This document shows positions 1 to 5,113 of a DNA stretch of 5,113 bases, piece after piece. Position 1 is the stretch's first letter. Each line of letters opens with the position of its first letter. Source of the DNA: Candidatus Aenigmatarchaeum sp. (GTDB lineage: Archaea; Nanobdellota; Nanobdellia; Pacearchaeales; GW2011-AR1). The translations under genes and the position numbers were made by a program. The notes beneath the pieces were generated by a model, which did not search any database, was not told where the DNA came from, and worked only from the letters and a program-made list of their open reading frames with translations. The DNA lies in the NCBI GenBank assembly GCA_020724205.1, contig DYHK01000045.1, positions 1-5,113 of the forward strand, read 5' to 3'.

Positions 1-1211
1 ATATCGATGAATGCAAATATTTCCGTTAAAGCTTTATCAAATTCTAAGTTATTTAGATGAGATTCTATTTTTTTGAGATTCAGTTTTTTTATTAGTTTAC
101 TTGTGTTATTTGGTTTTTTAATTCCTTGAGTTTCTGCAAGGGCTGAGACTCTTGATACTAGATTTCCAAGCTTATTTGCAAGTTCGGAGTTGTTGCGTTC
201 TATAAGTGCCTCTTCTGAGAAGTCTCCATCTTCTCCAAAAGGAGTTTCTTTGAATAAGAAGTATCTAGCTGAATCAACTCCTGCTATTGAAATTAACTCG
301 TCAACATTTATTACTTTTCCTCTTGACTTTGATATTTTCTCTTTATTAAATGTCCACCATCCGTGAGCAAATATTTTTTTTGGAGGTTTAATTCCTAGTG
401 ACAAGAGCATTGCTGGCCATATAACTGCGTGAAACCAGAGAATATCTTTTCCTACTAGATGAATATCAGCTGGCCAGAATTTTTCTTTTCCTTTTTCTCT
501 TGTTGCAGAATAATAGTTTTCAAGTGCATCATACCAGACATAAACCACATGTGTCTTATCAAAAGGAAGTTTTATTCCCCATCCATAGTCTTTTCTTGAG
601 ATGCTTAGATCTTTAAGGCCCCCTTTTACACGATTTATTATTTCCTGCCTTTTGCTTTCTGGCTGAATAAATTCTGGATTCTTCTTGTATAAGTCTAGTA
701 ATTGTTTTTGATATTTTGAAAGCTTGAAAAAATACGTTTCTTCTTTCATTAGCTCTGCTTTTGTTTTATGTATAGGACACTCTCCATTTACTAGGTCTTT
801 TTCTGTATAGTACGCCTCACAACCTGTACAATAAAATCCTTCGTAGTGTCCTTTGTAAATATCTCCTTTCTTGTATGTTTTTTCGAGTATTTTTGTAACC
901 TCTGAAATATGATCTTTATCAGTTGTTCTTATGAATCTTGAGTAGTCTATGTTTAAATTTTTCCAGGCTTTTTTAAAATCAAGAGAGAGTTTATCTACGA
1001 ATTGTTTTATAGGAGTATTTGTTTTTTCAGCTGCCTGAAATACTTTTTTTGCATTTTCATCTGTTCCTGTTAGAAAAAAAACTTCTTTTTCTTGAATTTT
1101 ATTCCAGCGAGAGATTATATCTGCCGCTATGGTTGTGTATGCATGACCAATATGTGGTATGTCATTTGGATAGTATATTGGTGTTGTTACGTAGAATGTT
1201 TTTTTTGCCAT
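1..1211 (-). CDS. metG: Methionyl-tRNA synthetase, 5' portion (C-terminus off the left edge)
   Basis: Cytoplasmic class I aminoacyl-tRNA synthetase that charges tRNA-Met with methionine using ATP. Translation from the ATG at 1211 gives 403 complete codons before the window edge. Seen: the N-terminal segment FYVTTPIYYPNDIPHIGHAY with the ATP-binding HIGH signature at residues 20-23; LTGTDEN at 47-53; a single zinc knuckle with ligands C128, C131, C145 and H148; YVWYDALENY at 224-233; VGKDILWFHAV at 253-263; and the second ATP signature KISKS at 292-296. The start of the anticodon-binding helical domain follows (ELANKLGNLVSR). The single CxxC/CxxH knuckle and surrounding sequence resemble the Thermus-type bacterial MetRS rather than the usual archaeal enzyme with two zinc knuckles. 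This suggests bacterial ancestry (inference). The start is supported by family alignment and by a TATA-like box about 25 nt upstream. It is divergent from the zinc-ribbon gene. Any C-terminal tRNA-binding extension cannot be judged. Confidence 0.97.
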   Translation of the reverse strand, partial: MAKKTFYVTTPIYYPNDIPHIGHAYTTIAADIISRWNKIQEKEVFFLTGTDENAKKVFQAAEKTNTPIKQFVDKLSLDFKKAWKNLNIDYSRFIRTTDKDHISEVTKILEKTYKKGDIYKGHYEGFYCTGCEAYYTEKDLVNGECPIHKTKAELMKEETYFFKLSKYQKQLLDLYKKNPEFIQPESKRQEIINRVKGGLKDLSISRKDYGWGIKLPFDKTHVVYVWYDALENYYSATREKGKEKFWPADIHLVGKDILWFHAVIWPAMLLSLGIKPPKKIFAHGWWTFNKEKISKSRGKVINVDELISIAGVDSARYFLFKETPFGEDGDFSEEALIERNNSELANKLGNLVSRVSALAETQGIKKPNNTSKLIKKLNLKKIESHLNNLEFDKALTEIFAFID

Positions 1212-1235
1212 TGTAAAAATACTAAAAATTGCTTA

Positions 1236-1243
1236 TTAATAAA
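1236..1243 (-). promoter_or_regulatory. Putative TATA box of metG
   Basis: The minus strand reads TTTATTAA here, inside an AT-rich tract, and its nearest edge is 25 nt upstream of the metG ATG. Archaeal TATA boxes lie about 25 nt before the transcription start, so the mRNA would start at or within a few bases of the ATG, making it leaderless or nearly so. No Shine-Dalgarno-like sequence lies before the ATG. The region is so AT-rich that the exact box could be shifted by a few bases. Confidence 0.5.
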
Positions 1244-1287
1244 TTTACTCTATTACCTTATAATTATATGAGGCTAGATACACAAAT

Positions 1288-1295
1288 TTTTTAAA
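1288..1295 (+). promoter_or_regulatory. Putative TATA box of the zinc-ribbon/Hsp20-like gene
   Basis: TTTTTAAA ends 22 nt before the ATG at 1317. This is the same spacing as the boxes before the kinase and ligase genes. It supports the ATG at 1317 as the start and argues against the in-frame GTG at 1296, which directly abuts the box and would lie upstream of the predicted transcription start. Confidence 0.5.
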
Positions 1296-1316
1296 GTGTT
1301 TTTGAGTGAGATTTAT

Positions 1317-2006
1317 ATGTTTACTAGACGATGTGACAATTGTAATAGAAGAGTAAAGAAGGCGTTTGAATTCTGTCCTAGTTGTGGCTTTGATCTTAAG
1401 AAAAAGGCTGAAAAAGAAGATTATGGCTTTCTTGGAAAAGAAGACTTGAAGGACGAGTTTAGCAATATGCCTTTAGGATTTAGATTGTTAGTCAAACCAC
1501 TAATTAATGAGCTGAATAAACAGATGGCTGAGCTTGATAAAGAGATAAAGAAAAATAATTCTAAAACAGGAACTAATAAGAATTTTTCAAGTTTTACAAT
1601 AAAAATTAACTCTCTTGAAAATGGAAAGCCTATGAAGATAGTTTCTTATAATAATGGGATTGGTCCTGGGATGAAGTTAGTTAAAAAAACTGAGGATAAT
1701 AAAAAGCCAAAGGTTGCTATGAAGCTTCCAAAGTTAACGTCGGAGATATTATCTAAGATTAAAAACTGGCCTAGAGTTGAACCAATCACAGAAGTTAGAA
1801 GACTTTCAGATAGTGTAGTTTATGAATTATCTGTTCCTGGAGTAAAAAAAATAGAAGATGTTAATATTGCTAATTTTGAGAATGTTATAGAAGTGAAATC
1901 TGTTGGAGATAAAGAGGTTTTTGTTAAGGATATTAAGGTAAGTTATCCTCTTATTAATTATTACGTTGAGAATGAGAAGCTAATTCTTGAGTTTGGGGTT
2001 GGGTAG
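1317..2006 (+). CDS. Zinc-ribbon protein with C-terminal Hsp20/alpha-crystallin-like domain
   Basis: A 229-residue soluble protein with no signal peptide or membrane segment. Seen: an N-terminal treble-clef/zinc-ribbon motif C6-x2-C9-x10-C20-x2-C23-G; a lysine- and glutamate-rich, mostly helical stretch at about 25-90 that could form a coiled coil or oligomerisation surface; a short beta-like segment (FTIKINSLENGKPMKIVSYN); a basic linker; and a C-terminal domain at about 151-229. That last part has the alternating hydrophobic pattern of an Hsp20-like beta-sandwich, including VYELSVPGVKKIEDVNI, IEVKSVG and a closing KLILEFGVG. Known: small heat-shock and p23-like proteins hold unfolded clients or act as co-chaperones, and a zinc ribbon often binds nucleic acid or protein. 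Inferred: a chaperone-like adaptor, possibly ribosome- or RNA-associated given the translation genes nearby. The function is not established. The start at 1317 is preferred over the GTG at 1296 because the TATA-like box abuts that GTG. It converges on the tRNA gene with only 12 nt between. Confidence 0.8.
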   Translation: MFTRRCDNCNRRVKKAFEFCPSCGFDLKKKAEKEDYGFLGKEDLKDEFSNMPLGFRLLVKPLINELNKQMAELDKEIKKNNSKTGTNKNFSSFTIKINSLENGKPMKIVSYNNGIGPGMKLVKKTEDNKKPKVAMKLPKLTSEILSKIKNWPRVEPITEVRRLSDSVVYELSVPGVKKIEDVNIANFENVIEVKSVGDKEVFVKDIKVSYPLINYYVENEKLILEFGVG

Positions 2007-2018
2007 AATAATTATAAA

Positions 2019-2092
2019 TGAGCCTGCACGGATTTGAACCGTGGACCCCTGCCTTATCAGAGCAGTGCTCTACCTGGCTGAGCTACAGGCTC
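2019..2092 (-). tRNA. tRNA-Ile (anticodon GAT)
   Basis: The minus strand folds into a complete cloverleaf with no intron. The acceptor stem is GAGCCTG/CAGGCTC, seven perfect pairs. The D stem is GCTC/GAGC with loop AGCCAGGTA. The anticodon stem is CTGCT/GGCAG with one T-G wobble and loop CTGATAA, giving anticodon GAT (isoleucine, codons AUC and AUU). The variable loop has five bases, and the T arm is CACGG-TTCAAAT-CCGTG. The discriminator base is A at 2019, as expected for tRNA-Ile. CCA is not encoded, so it must be added after transcription, the usual case in archaea. The 3' end faces the stop codon of the zinc-ribbon gene 12 nt away, so the primary transcript may run antisense into that gene. 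Confidence 0.98.
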
Positions 2093-2118
2093 ATCTGTAT
2101 TTGAGAACAAATACTTCG

Positions 2119-2126
2119 TTTATAAG
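2119..2126 (-). promoter_or_regulatory. TATA box of tRNA-Ile
   Basis: The minus strand reads CTTATAAA, preceded by an A-rich BRE-like stretch. Its nearest edge is 27 nt upstream of the mature tRNA 5' end at 2092, which places the transcription start at or just before the tRNA. The same 10-bp element, GTTTATAAGT on the plus strand (2118-2127), recurs at 2150-2159. Confidence 0.7.
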
Positions 2127-2150
2127 TTTTGTGACTTGGTAAGGCTAAAG

Positions 2151-2158
2151 TTTATAAG
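2151..2158 (+). promoter_or_regulatory. TATA box of the kinase-like gene
   Basis: TTTATAAG, preceded by a purine-rich CTAAAG that fits a BRE, ends 21 nt before the ATG at 2179. The mRNA should therefore begin essentially at the start codon, as a leaderless transcript. No Shine-Dalgarno sequence is present. Confidence 0.65.
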
Positions 2159-2178
2159 TAGATATTATTGAGAATTCT

Positions 2179-2787
2179 ATGGCAAATTATGAACCTTTAA
2201 TCAGGAGCTGGGGATTTGAACCAATCGAGAAGCTTAGCGATGATAGTAATACTTCTTATGTTTATAGATGTAGCTCCCCGAAAAAGGAAAGTTTTGTTGT
2301 AAAACTTCCTGAAAATTATCTTGATTCTGATGGGAAATTTTGTATACGAAGAGAGAAGGATATATTATCTAGAGTTAGTGATTTTGATTTTGTTCCTAAG
2401 TTACTTGGATTTATTGATAATAAAAGCACATATACTAATGGTTTAGACTTTGGAAGTGATGTTAATTTTCAAGGAGTTTTAGCTTTATTTAAAGAGTATG
2501 TTTTTGGAAGACCTCTTGAGAGAGAAGAGAAAGTTTGTGGATTTGGGAATCAGAGTAATCTAATTTCTTTAGTGTTACGACTTCATGATCTGGGGTTTGT
2601 AGGAATTGACCTTAACAACAGTAATTTTATTATGGATGACTCTGGGAAGGTTTGGATTGTGGATTTGGGAGGAGTATATAGACATGGAGATTACAGACCT
2701 GATAATGTTATAAGACATGTTGATATGAAAACATTTGATAGATTAAAAAGTCAAGATTTTAAGAGGATTGAGGAATTATGTTTTTAG
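2179..2787 (+). CDS. Small protein-kinase-fold protein (RIO/Bud32/LPS-kinase-like)
   Basis: A 202-residue soluble protein with the minimal architecture of the protein kinase-like superfamily. Seen: beta-3 lysine K42 in SFVVKLP; helix-C glutamate E59 in RREKDIL; a hinge-like segment at about 101-112 (LALFKEYVFGRP); the helix before the catalytic loop, LVLRLHDLGF; the catalytic loop GIDLNNSNFI with D144 and metal-binding N149; and the metal-binding D162 in IVDLGG, in place of DFG. The ATP, metal and catalytic residues are all present, so it is probably active. The nucleotide-loop region (residues 19-31) has no glycine, and the usual HGD before the catalytic loop is replaced by GID. No eukaryotic-type activation segment or C-lobe follows. 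The compact size recalls Bud32 and RIO or lipopolysaccharide kinases, but the C-terminal signature of Bud32 is absent. The substrate is unknown. It is likely transcribed alone from its own TATA box; L15e follows after 63 nt. Confidence 0.78.
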   Translation: MANYEPLIRSWGFEPIEKLSDDSNTSYVYRCSSPKKESFVVKLPENYLDSDGKFCIRREKDILSRVSDFDFVPKLLGFIDNKSTYTNGLDFGSDVNFQGVLALFKEYVFGRPLEREEKVCGFGNQSNLISLVLRLHDLGFVGIDLNNSNFIMDDSGKVWIVDLGGVYRHGDYRPDNVIRHVDMKTFDRLKSQDFKRIEELCF

Positions 2788-2800
2788 GTTTGTAGCAAAC
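2788..2800 (+). terminator. Short hairpin after the kinase stop codon, possible terminator
   Basis: GTTTG-TAG-CAAAC is a perfect 5-bp inverted repeat with a 3-nt loop, starting at the base after the stop codon. Two further pairs, one of them G-U, can be added. It directly abuts the TATA-like box at 2801. The stem is weak and not followed by a clear T-run, so termination is only one possibility; a regulator-binding site or chance are others. Confidence 0.25.
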
Positions 2801-2808
2801 TTTAAAAA
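2801..2808 (+). promoter_or_regulatory. Putative TATA box of the L15e gene
   Basis: TTTAAAAA preceded by GCAAAC, a plausible BRE, is the best TATA-like match before the L15e gene. It ends 43 nt before the ATG, so transcription would begin near 2830 with a leader of about 20 nt. This is the one protein gene here with a likely 5' leader. I see no convincing Shine-Dalgarno sequence in that leader. A weaker box (ATAATTA, 2824-2830) at leaderless spacing is an alternative. Confidence 0.4.
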
Positions 2809-2850
2809 GCGATTTTTGATAGCATAATTAGTAAATCTACTAGTGTTAAA

Positions 2851-3366
2851 ATGACAAAGGGAATGTATCATCATATAAGAGAAGCTTGGAAGAAGCCTGA
2901 CATGAAGGTTCTTAGAGAGAGAATGATTGAGTGGAGAGAGAGCGATAGTATTGTTAAGGTTGATAATCCTTTAAGATTAGATAGGGCAAGATCTCTTGGA
3001 TATAAGGCAAAGAATGGTTTTGTTATGGTAAGAGTAAGAATAAAAAGAGGAGGAAGAGCAAGACCTAGACCTAGAAAAGGAAGACACAGCGGAAGAAAAT
3101 TAACTGTTAAGAAGATATTAGCTATGAATTATCAAGGTGTTGCAGAACAGAGAGCTGCTAGAAAATTCAGAAATTTAGAAGTTCTTAATTCTTATAATAT
3201 TGGAAAGGATGGACAGAATTATTTTTATGAGGTTATTATGGTAGACCCTGATAAACCTGAAATAAAGTCTGATAAGAATTTAAAGTGGATAACTAAGGAT
3301 GTTAATAGAAATAGGGCTTTTAGAGGATTAACTTCTGCAGGACATAAGTCTAGAGGATTGAGATAG
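2851..3366 (+). CDS. rpl15e: 50S ribosomal protein L15e
   Basis: Structural protein of the large ribosomal subunit, found in archaea and eukaryotes (eL15) and absent from bacteria; it binds 23S rRNA. The 171-residue product is strongly basic. Seen: the family N-terminus GMYHHIREAWKKP (residues 4-16); RLDRARSLGYKAKNGFVMVR (42-61); a dense Arg/Gly/Pro rRNA-binding tract, VRIKRGGRARPRPRKGRHSG (62-81); the conserved QRAARKFRNLEVLNSYNIGKD block (100-120); YFYEVIMVDPDKPEI (124-138); and the C-terminal RAFRGLTSAGHKSRGLR. Typical archaeal homologues are, from memory, about 185-195 residues, so this one lacks most of the tail after the RGL motif. All core blocks are intact, so this looks like a lineage trait rather than a frameshift. 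The start fits the family N-terminus, although M5 could also serve. A hairpin begins on the last base of the stop codon. Confidence 0.97.
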   Translation: MTKGMYHHIREAWKKPDMKVLRERMIEWRESDSIVKVDNPLRLDRARSLGYKAKNGFVMVRVRIKRGGRARPRPRKGRHSGRKLTVKKILAMNYQGVAEQRAARKFRNLEVLNSYNIGKDGQNYFYEVIMVDPDKPEIKSDKNLKWITKDVNRNRAFRGLTSAGHKSRGLR

Positions 3367-3390
3367 TAAAAACCTCCTCCGGGTTTTTAC
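3366..3390 (+). terminator. Hairpin at the 3' end of the L15e gene, likely transcription terminator
   Basis: GTAAAAACC (3366-3374) and GGTTTTTAC (3382-3390) form a perfect 9-bp stem around the 7-nt loop TCCTCCG. The left arm starts on the last base of the TAG stop. The five T's lie inside the right arm rather than after it, so this is not a classic bacterial terminator. Its position directly at the end of a highly expressed gene makes a 3'-end-forming or transcript-stabilising role likely. The loop and adjoining stem expose a CCUCC-type sequence like the anti-Shine-Dalgarno end of 16S rRNA, possibly by chance. Confidence 0.65.
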
Positions 3391-3428
3391 GAATCCAGAA
3401 ACCATTATTTAATAGGACTAAAATCTGT

Positions 3429-3445
3429 AAGTTATACTTTAACTT
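3429..3445. repeat. 6-bp inverted repeat upstream of the ligase promoter
   Basis: AAGTTA and TAACTT flank a 5-nt spacer, followed by a T-rich run (TTCTT). It lies between the L15e hairpin and the ligase TATA box. It could be a second, U-rich 3' end for L15e, an operator for the ligase gene, or chance in AT-rich DNA. The rest of the 98-bp gap holds nothing else I recognise apart from the ligase TATA box. Confidence 0.25.
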
Positions 3446-3459
3446 TTCTTATCTCAAAT

Positions 3460-3467
3460 TTTAAATA
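3460..3467 (+). promoter_or_regulatory. TATA box of the DNA ligase gene
   Basis: TTTAAATA matches the archaeal TATA consensus very closely and ends 22 nt before the ATG at 3489, with CTCAAAT upstream as a possible BRE. This predicts a leaderless mRNA and supports the chosen ATG. Confidence 0.7.
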
Positions 3468-3488
3468 TTCTCTTTAGTTTAGTATTAT

Positions 3489-5113
3489 ATGAGATATTCT
3501 GAATTATGCGAGGTATATGAAAAACTTGCAGGGACTACAAAGAGATTAGAGAAGATTGAGATTCTTTCTGAGTTTTTGAAAAAGGTAAGTGTTGAGGAAA
3601 AGGAGGTTCTTTACTTATTATTAGGAAGAGTTTTTCCTGATTATTATGAGAAGAAGATTGGAATAAGTGATAGGACTATTATTAAGGCAATTGCAAAATC
3701 TTGTGGAATTAGTGAGGAAAAAATTATTGGCTTGTGGAAAAAGATTGGTGATTTGGGAGATGTTGCCTTTGAGTTGATGAGTGATAAAAGACAGGCTAGC
3801 TTATTTAGTAGACATCTAACAATTGATAGAATTGTAAGAGATGTTACTCATTTGACAGATCTTGAGGGGAAGGGAACTGTTGGAAATAAGATTGATGTTA
3901 TAGTTGGAATTTTTAATGATTCAACTCCTGTTGAAGCAAGATATATTGTTAGGTTATTGCTAGAAGATTTAAGAATTGGAATTCAGATAAGCACTGTAAG
4001 AGAGGCAATTTCAGCTTCTTTATTTGGAGGAGATAAAGAGGCTTCTGAAAAAATACAGAGGGCTTATGATTCTAATCCAGATATTGCTTTTATTTTTGAG
4101 ATAGCTAAAAAAGGACTTTCACAATTAGATAAGGTTTCAATATCTACTGGAAAGCCATTAAAGGCAATGCTTGCACAAAAAGTAGATTCTATATCTGAAG
4201 GATTTGAGGTTGTTGGAAAACCAGCTGCATTTGAGTATAAGTATGATGGATTTAGAGTTATAATAAGTAAGGATAAAGATGAAATTAATTTATTTACAAG
4301 AAGATTGGATAATGTAACTAAACAATTTCCAGATGTTGTTGAGTTTGTTAGAAAATATGTAAGAGGAGAGAGTTTTATTCTTGATGCGGAAGTTGTAGGA
4401 TATGATAAGAAGACTAAGAAGTATGTTCCATTTCAGATTATAAGCCAGAGAATAAAGAGAAAGTATGAGATTGAGAAAATGGTAGAAGAATTTCCTGTTG
4501 AGGTAAATGCTTTTGATGTTTTGAATTATGATGGAGAGAGTTTAATTAACAAACCATTTATTGAGAGAACTAAATTACTGAGGAAGATTGTGAAGTCTGA
4601 GAGGTTTAAACTTGTTTGTGCTAAGCAAATAATTACTGATAGTGAAAAAGAGGCACAGAAATTTTTTGATGAGGCTCTTGAGCATAATGAAGAGGGTTTA
4701 ATGACTAAAAATCTTCAGGGGATTTACAAACCTGGATCTAGGGTAGGTTATATGGTTAAACTTAAACCTGAACATAGAGATTTTGATCTTGTAATTGTTG
4801 GAGCTGAGCATGGAAATGGAAAGAGGTCCAAGTGGTTGAGTAGTTTTATTGTTGCTTGTAAAGACACTGAGGGTAATTTATTAGAGGTTGGAATGGTTTC
4901 TTCTGGTTTAAAAGAGAAAAAGGAAGAGGGAATAACTTATGAAGATATGACTAAATTATTGAAGCCATTGATCATTAGTAGTGAAGAGAAGACAGTGAGA
5001 GTTAAACCTAAAATTGTTATTGCAGTTACATATCAAGAGATTCAGAAGTCTCCAACTTATTCTTCTGGATATGCTTTAAGGTTCCCAAGATTTACTGCTT
5101 TACGCGAGGATAA
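3489..5113 (+). CDS. lig: ATP-dependent DNA ligase, archaeal type (last C-terminal residues off the right edge)
   Basis: Seals 5'-phosphate/3'-hydroxyl nicks in duplex DNA via an enzyme-adenylate and a DNA-adenylate, serving Okazaki-fragment joining and repair. The reading frame is open for 541 codons and has no stop before the window edge. Seen: an N-terminal all-helical DNA-binding domain (about 1-215) starting MRYSELCEVYEKLAGTTKRL and including LLLEDLRIGI; then the nucleotidyltransferase core with motif I KYDGFR, whose K251 is the expected AMP-bearing lysine; motif III ILDAEVVG with E301; motif IV EEGLMTK (401-407); motif V MVKLKP (422-427); then the OB-fold domain with DFDLVIVGAEHGNGKRS and motif VI RFPRF (531-535). 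Archaeal homologues usually end some 20-50 residues after motif VI, so only a short tail is missing. Motif V has Met where Trp is usual. The ATG at 3489 fits both the family N-terminus and the TATA spacing. It appears to be monocistronic at its 5' side. Confidence 0.97.
   Translation, partial: MRYSELCEVYEKLAGTTKRLEKIEILSEFLKKVSVEEKEVLYLLLGRVFPDYYEKKIGISDRTIIKAIAKSCGISEEKIIGLWKKIGDLGDVAFELMSDKRQASLFSRHLTIDRIVRDVTHLTDLEGKGTVGNKIDVIVGIFNDSTPVEARYIVRLLLEDLRIGIQISTVREAISASLFGGDKEASEKIQRAYDSNPDIAFIFEIAKKGLSQLDKVSISTGKPLKAMLAQKVDSISEGFEVVGKPAAFEYKYDGFRVIISKDKDEINLFTRRLDNVTKQFPDVVEFVRKYVRGESFILDAEVVGYDKKTKKYVPFQIISQRIKRKYEIEKMVEEFPVEVNAFDVLNYDGESLINKPFIERTKLLRKIVKSERFKLVCAKQIITDSEKEAQKFFDEALEHNEEGLMTKNLQGIYKPGSRVGYMVKLKPEHRDFDLVIVGAEHGNGKRSKWLSSFIVACKDTEGNLLEVGMVSSGLKEKKEEGITYEDMTKLLKPLIISSEEKTVRVKPKIVIAVTYQEIQKSPTYSSGYALRFPRFTALRED

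Noticed and set aside
1019..1216. Plus-strand 65-codon open frame rich in Phe and Leu
   Set aside because: It lies almost wholly antisense to the metG coding sequence, whose HIGH and TGTDE motifs occupy the same bases. The Phe/Leu bias is the complement of lysine- and glutamate-rich codons.
1296..1316. Seven-codon N-terminal extension of the zinc-ribbon protein from a GTG
   Set aside because: The GTG directly abuts the likely TATA-like box and would precede the predicted transcription start; the ATG at 1317 sits just before the first zinc cysteine at the usual leaderless spacing.
2179..2787. Naming the kinase-like protein Bud32
   Set aside because: The size and the D-L-x-x-S-N loop are similar, but the HGD and DFG motifs and the Bud32 C-terminal tail are not seen and there is no adjacent Kae1.
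5111..5113. TAA at the right edge as the stop of the ligase gene
   Set aside because: It is out of frame: the last complete ligase codon is GAT at 5109-5111, followed by two bases of the next codon.
1..5113. Mobile element, CRISPR array, toxin-antitoxin or defence system
   Set aside because: No transposase, integrase, spaced repeats, terminal inverted repeats or nuclease-like genes were seen. The genes are housekeeping types, and the tRNA shows no duplicated 3' end that would mark an integration site.

Overview
The window reads as a stretch of archaeal chromosome from an AT-rich, small-genome lineage, most likely a DPANN archaeon of the Pacearchaeota/Woesearchaeota kind. This assignment is an inference. 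It rests on a ribosomal protein L15e gene (archaea and eukaryotes only), an archaeal-type ATP-dependent DNA ligase, a tRNA with no encoded CCA, and TATA-like boxes placed about 21-27 nt upstream of most starts with no Shine-Dalgarno sequence, as expected for leaderless archaeal transcripts. Arginine codons are mostly AGA/AGG and gaps between genes are short.

Layout, left to right: (1) the 5' two-thirds of a methionyl-tRNA synthetase gene on the minus strand, running off the left edge (1-1211); (2) a divergent promoter region (1212-1316); (3) a plus-strand gene for a protein with an N-terminal four-cysteine zinc ribbon and a C-terminal Hsp20-like beta domain (1317-2006); (4) a convergent minus-strand tRNA-Ile(GAT) gene (2019-2092); (5) a second divergent promoter region with two copies of the same 10-bp TATA element (2093-2178); (6) a small protein-kinase-fold protein (2179-2787); (7) ribosomal protein L15e (2851-3366), closed by a perfect 9-bp hairpin; (8) an ATP-dependent DNA ligase (3489 to the right edge), complete through motif VI and missing only its extreme C-terminus.

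Most genes appear to be transcribed singly, each with its own TATA-like box. The set is housekeeping: translation (MetRS, tRNA-Ile, L15e) and DNA replication/repair (ligase), with two less characterised proteins between them. I see no mobile element, CRISPR array, phage gene or defence cassette. The items most worth a second look are the zinc-ribbon/Hsp20-like protein, the minimal kinase with unusual loop residues, the bacterial-type MetRS in an archaeal setting, and the L15e 3' hairpin whose loop shows an anti-Shine-Dalgarno-like sequence.
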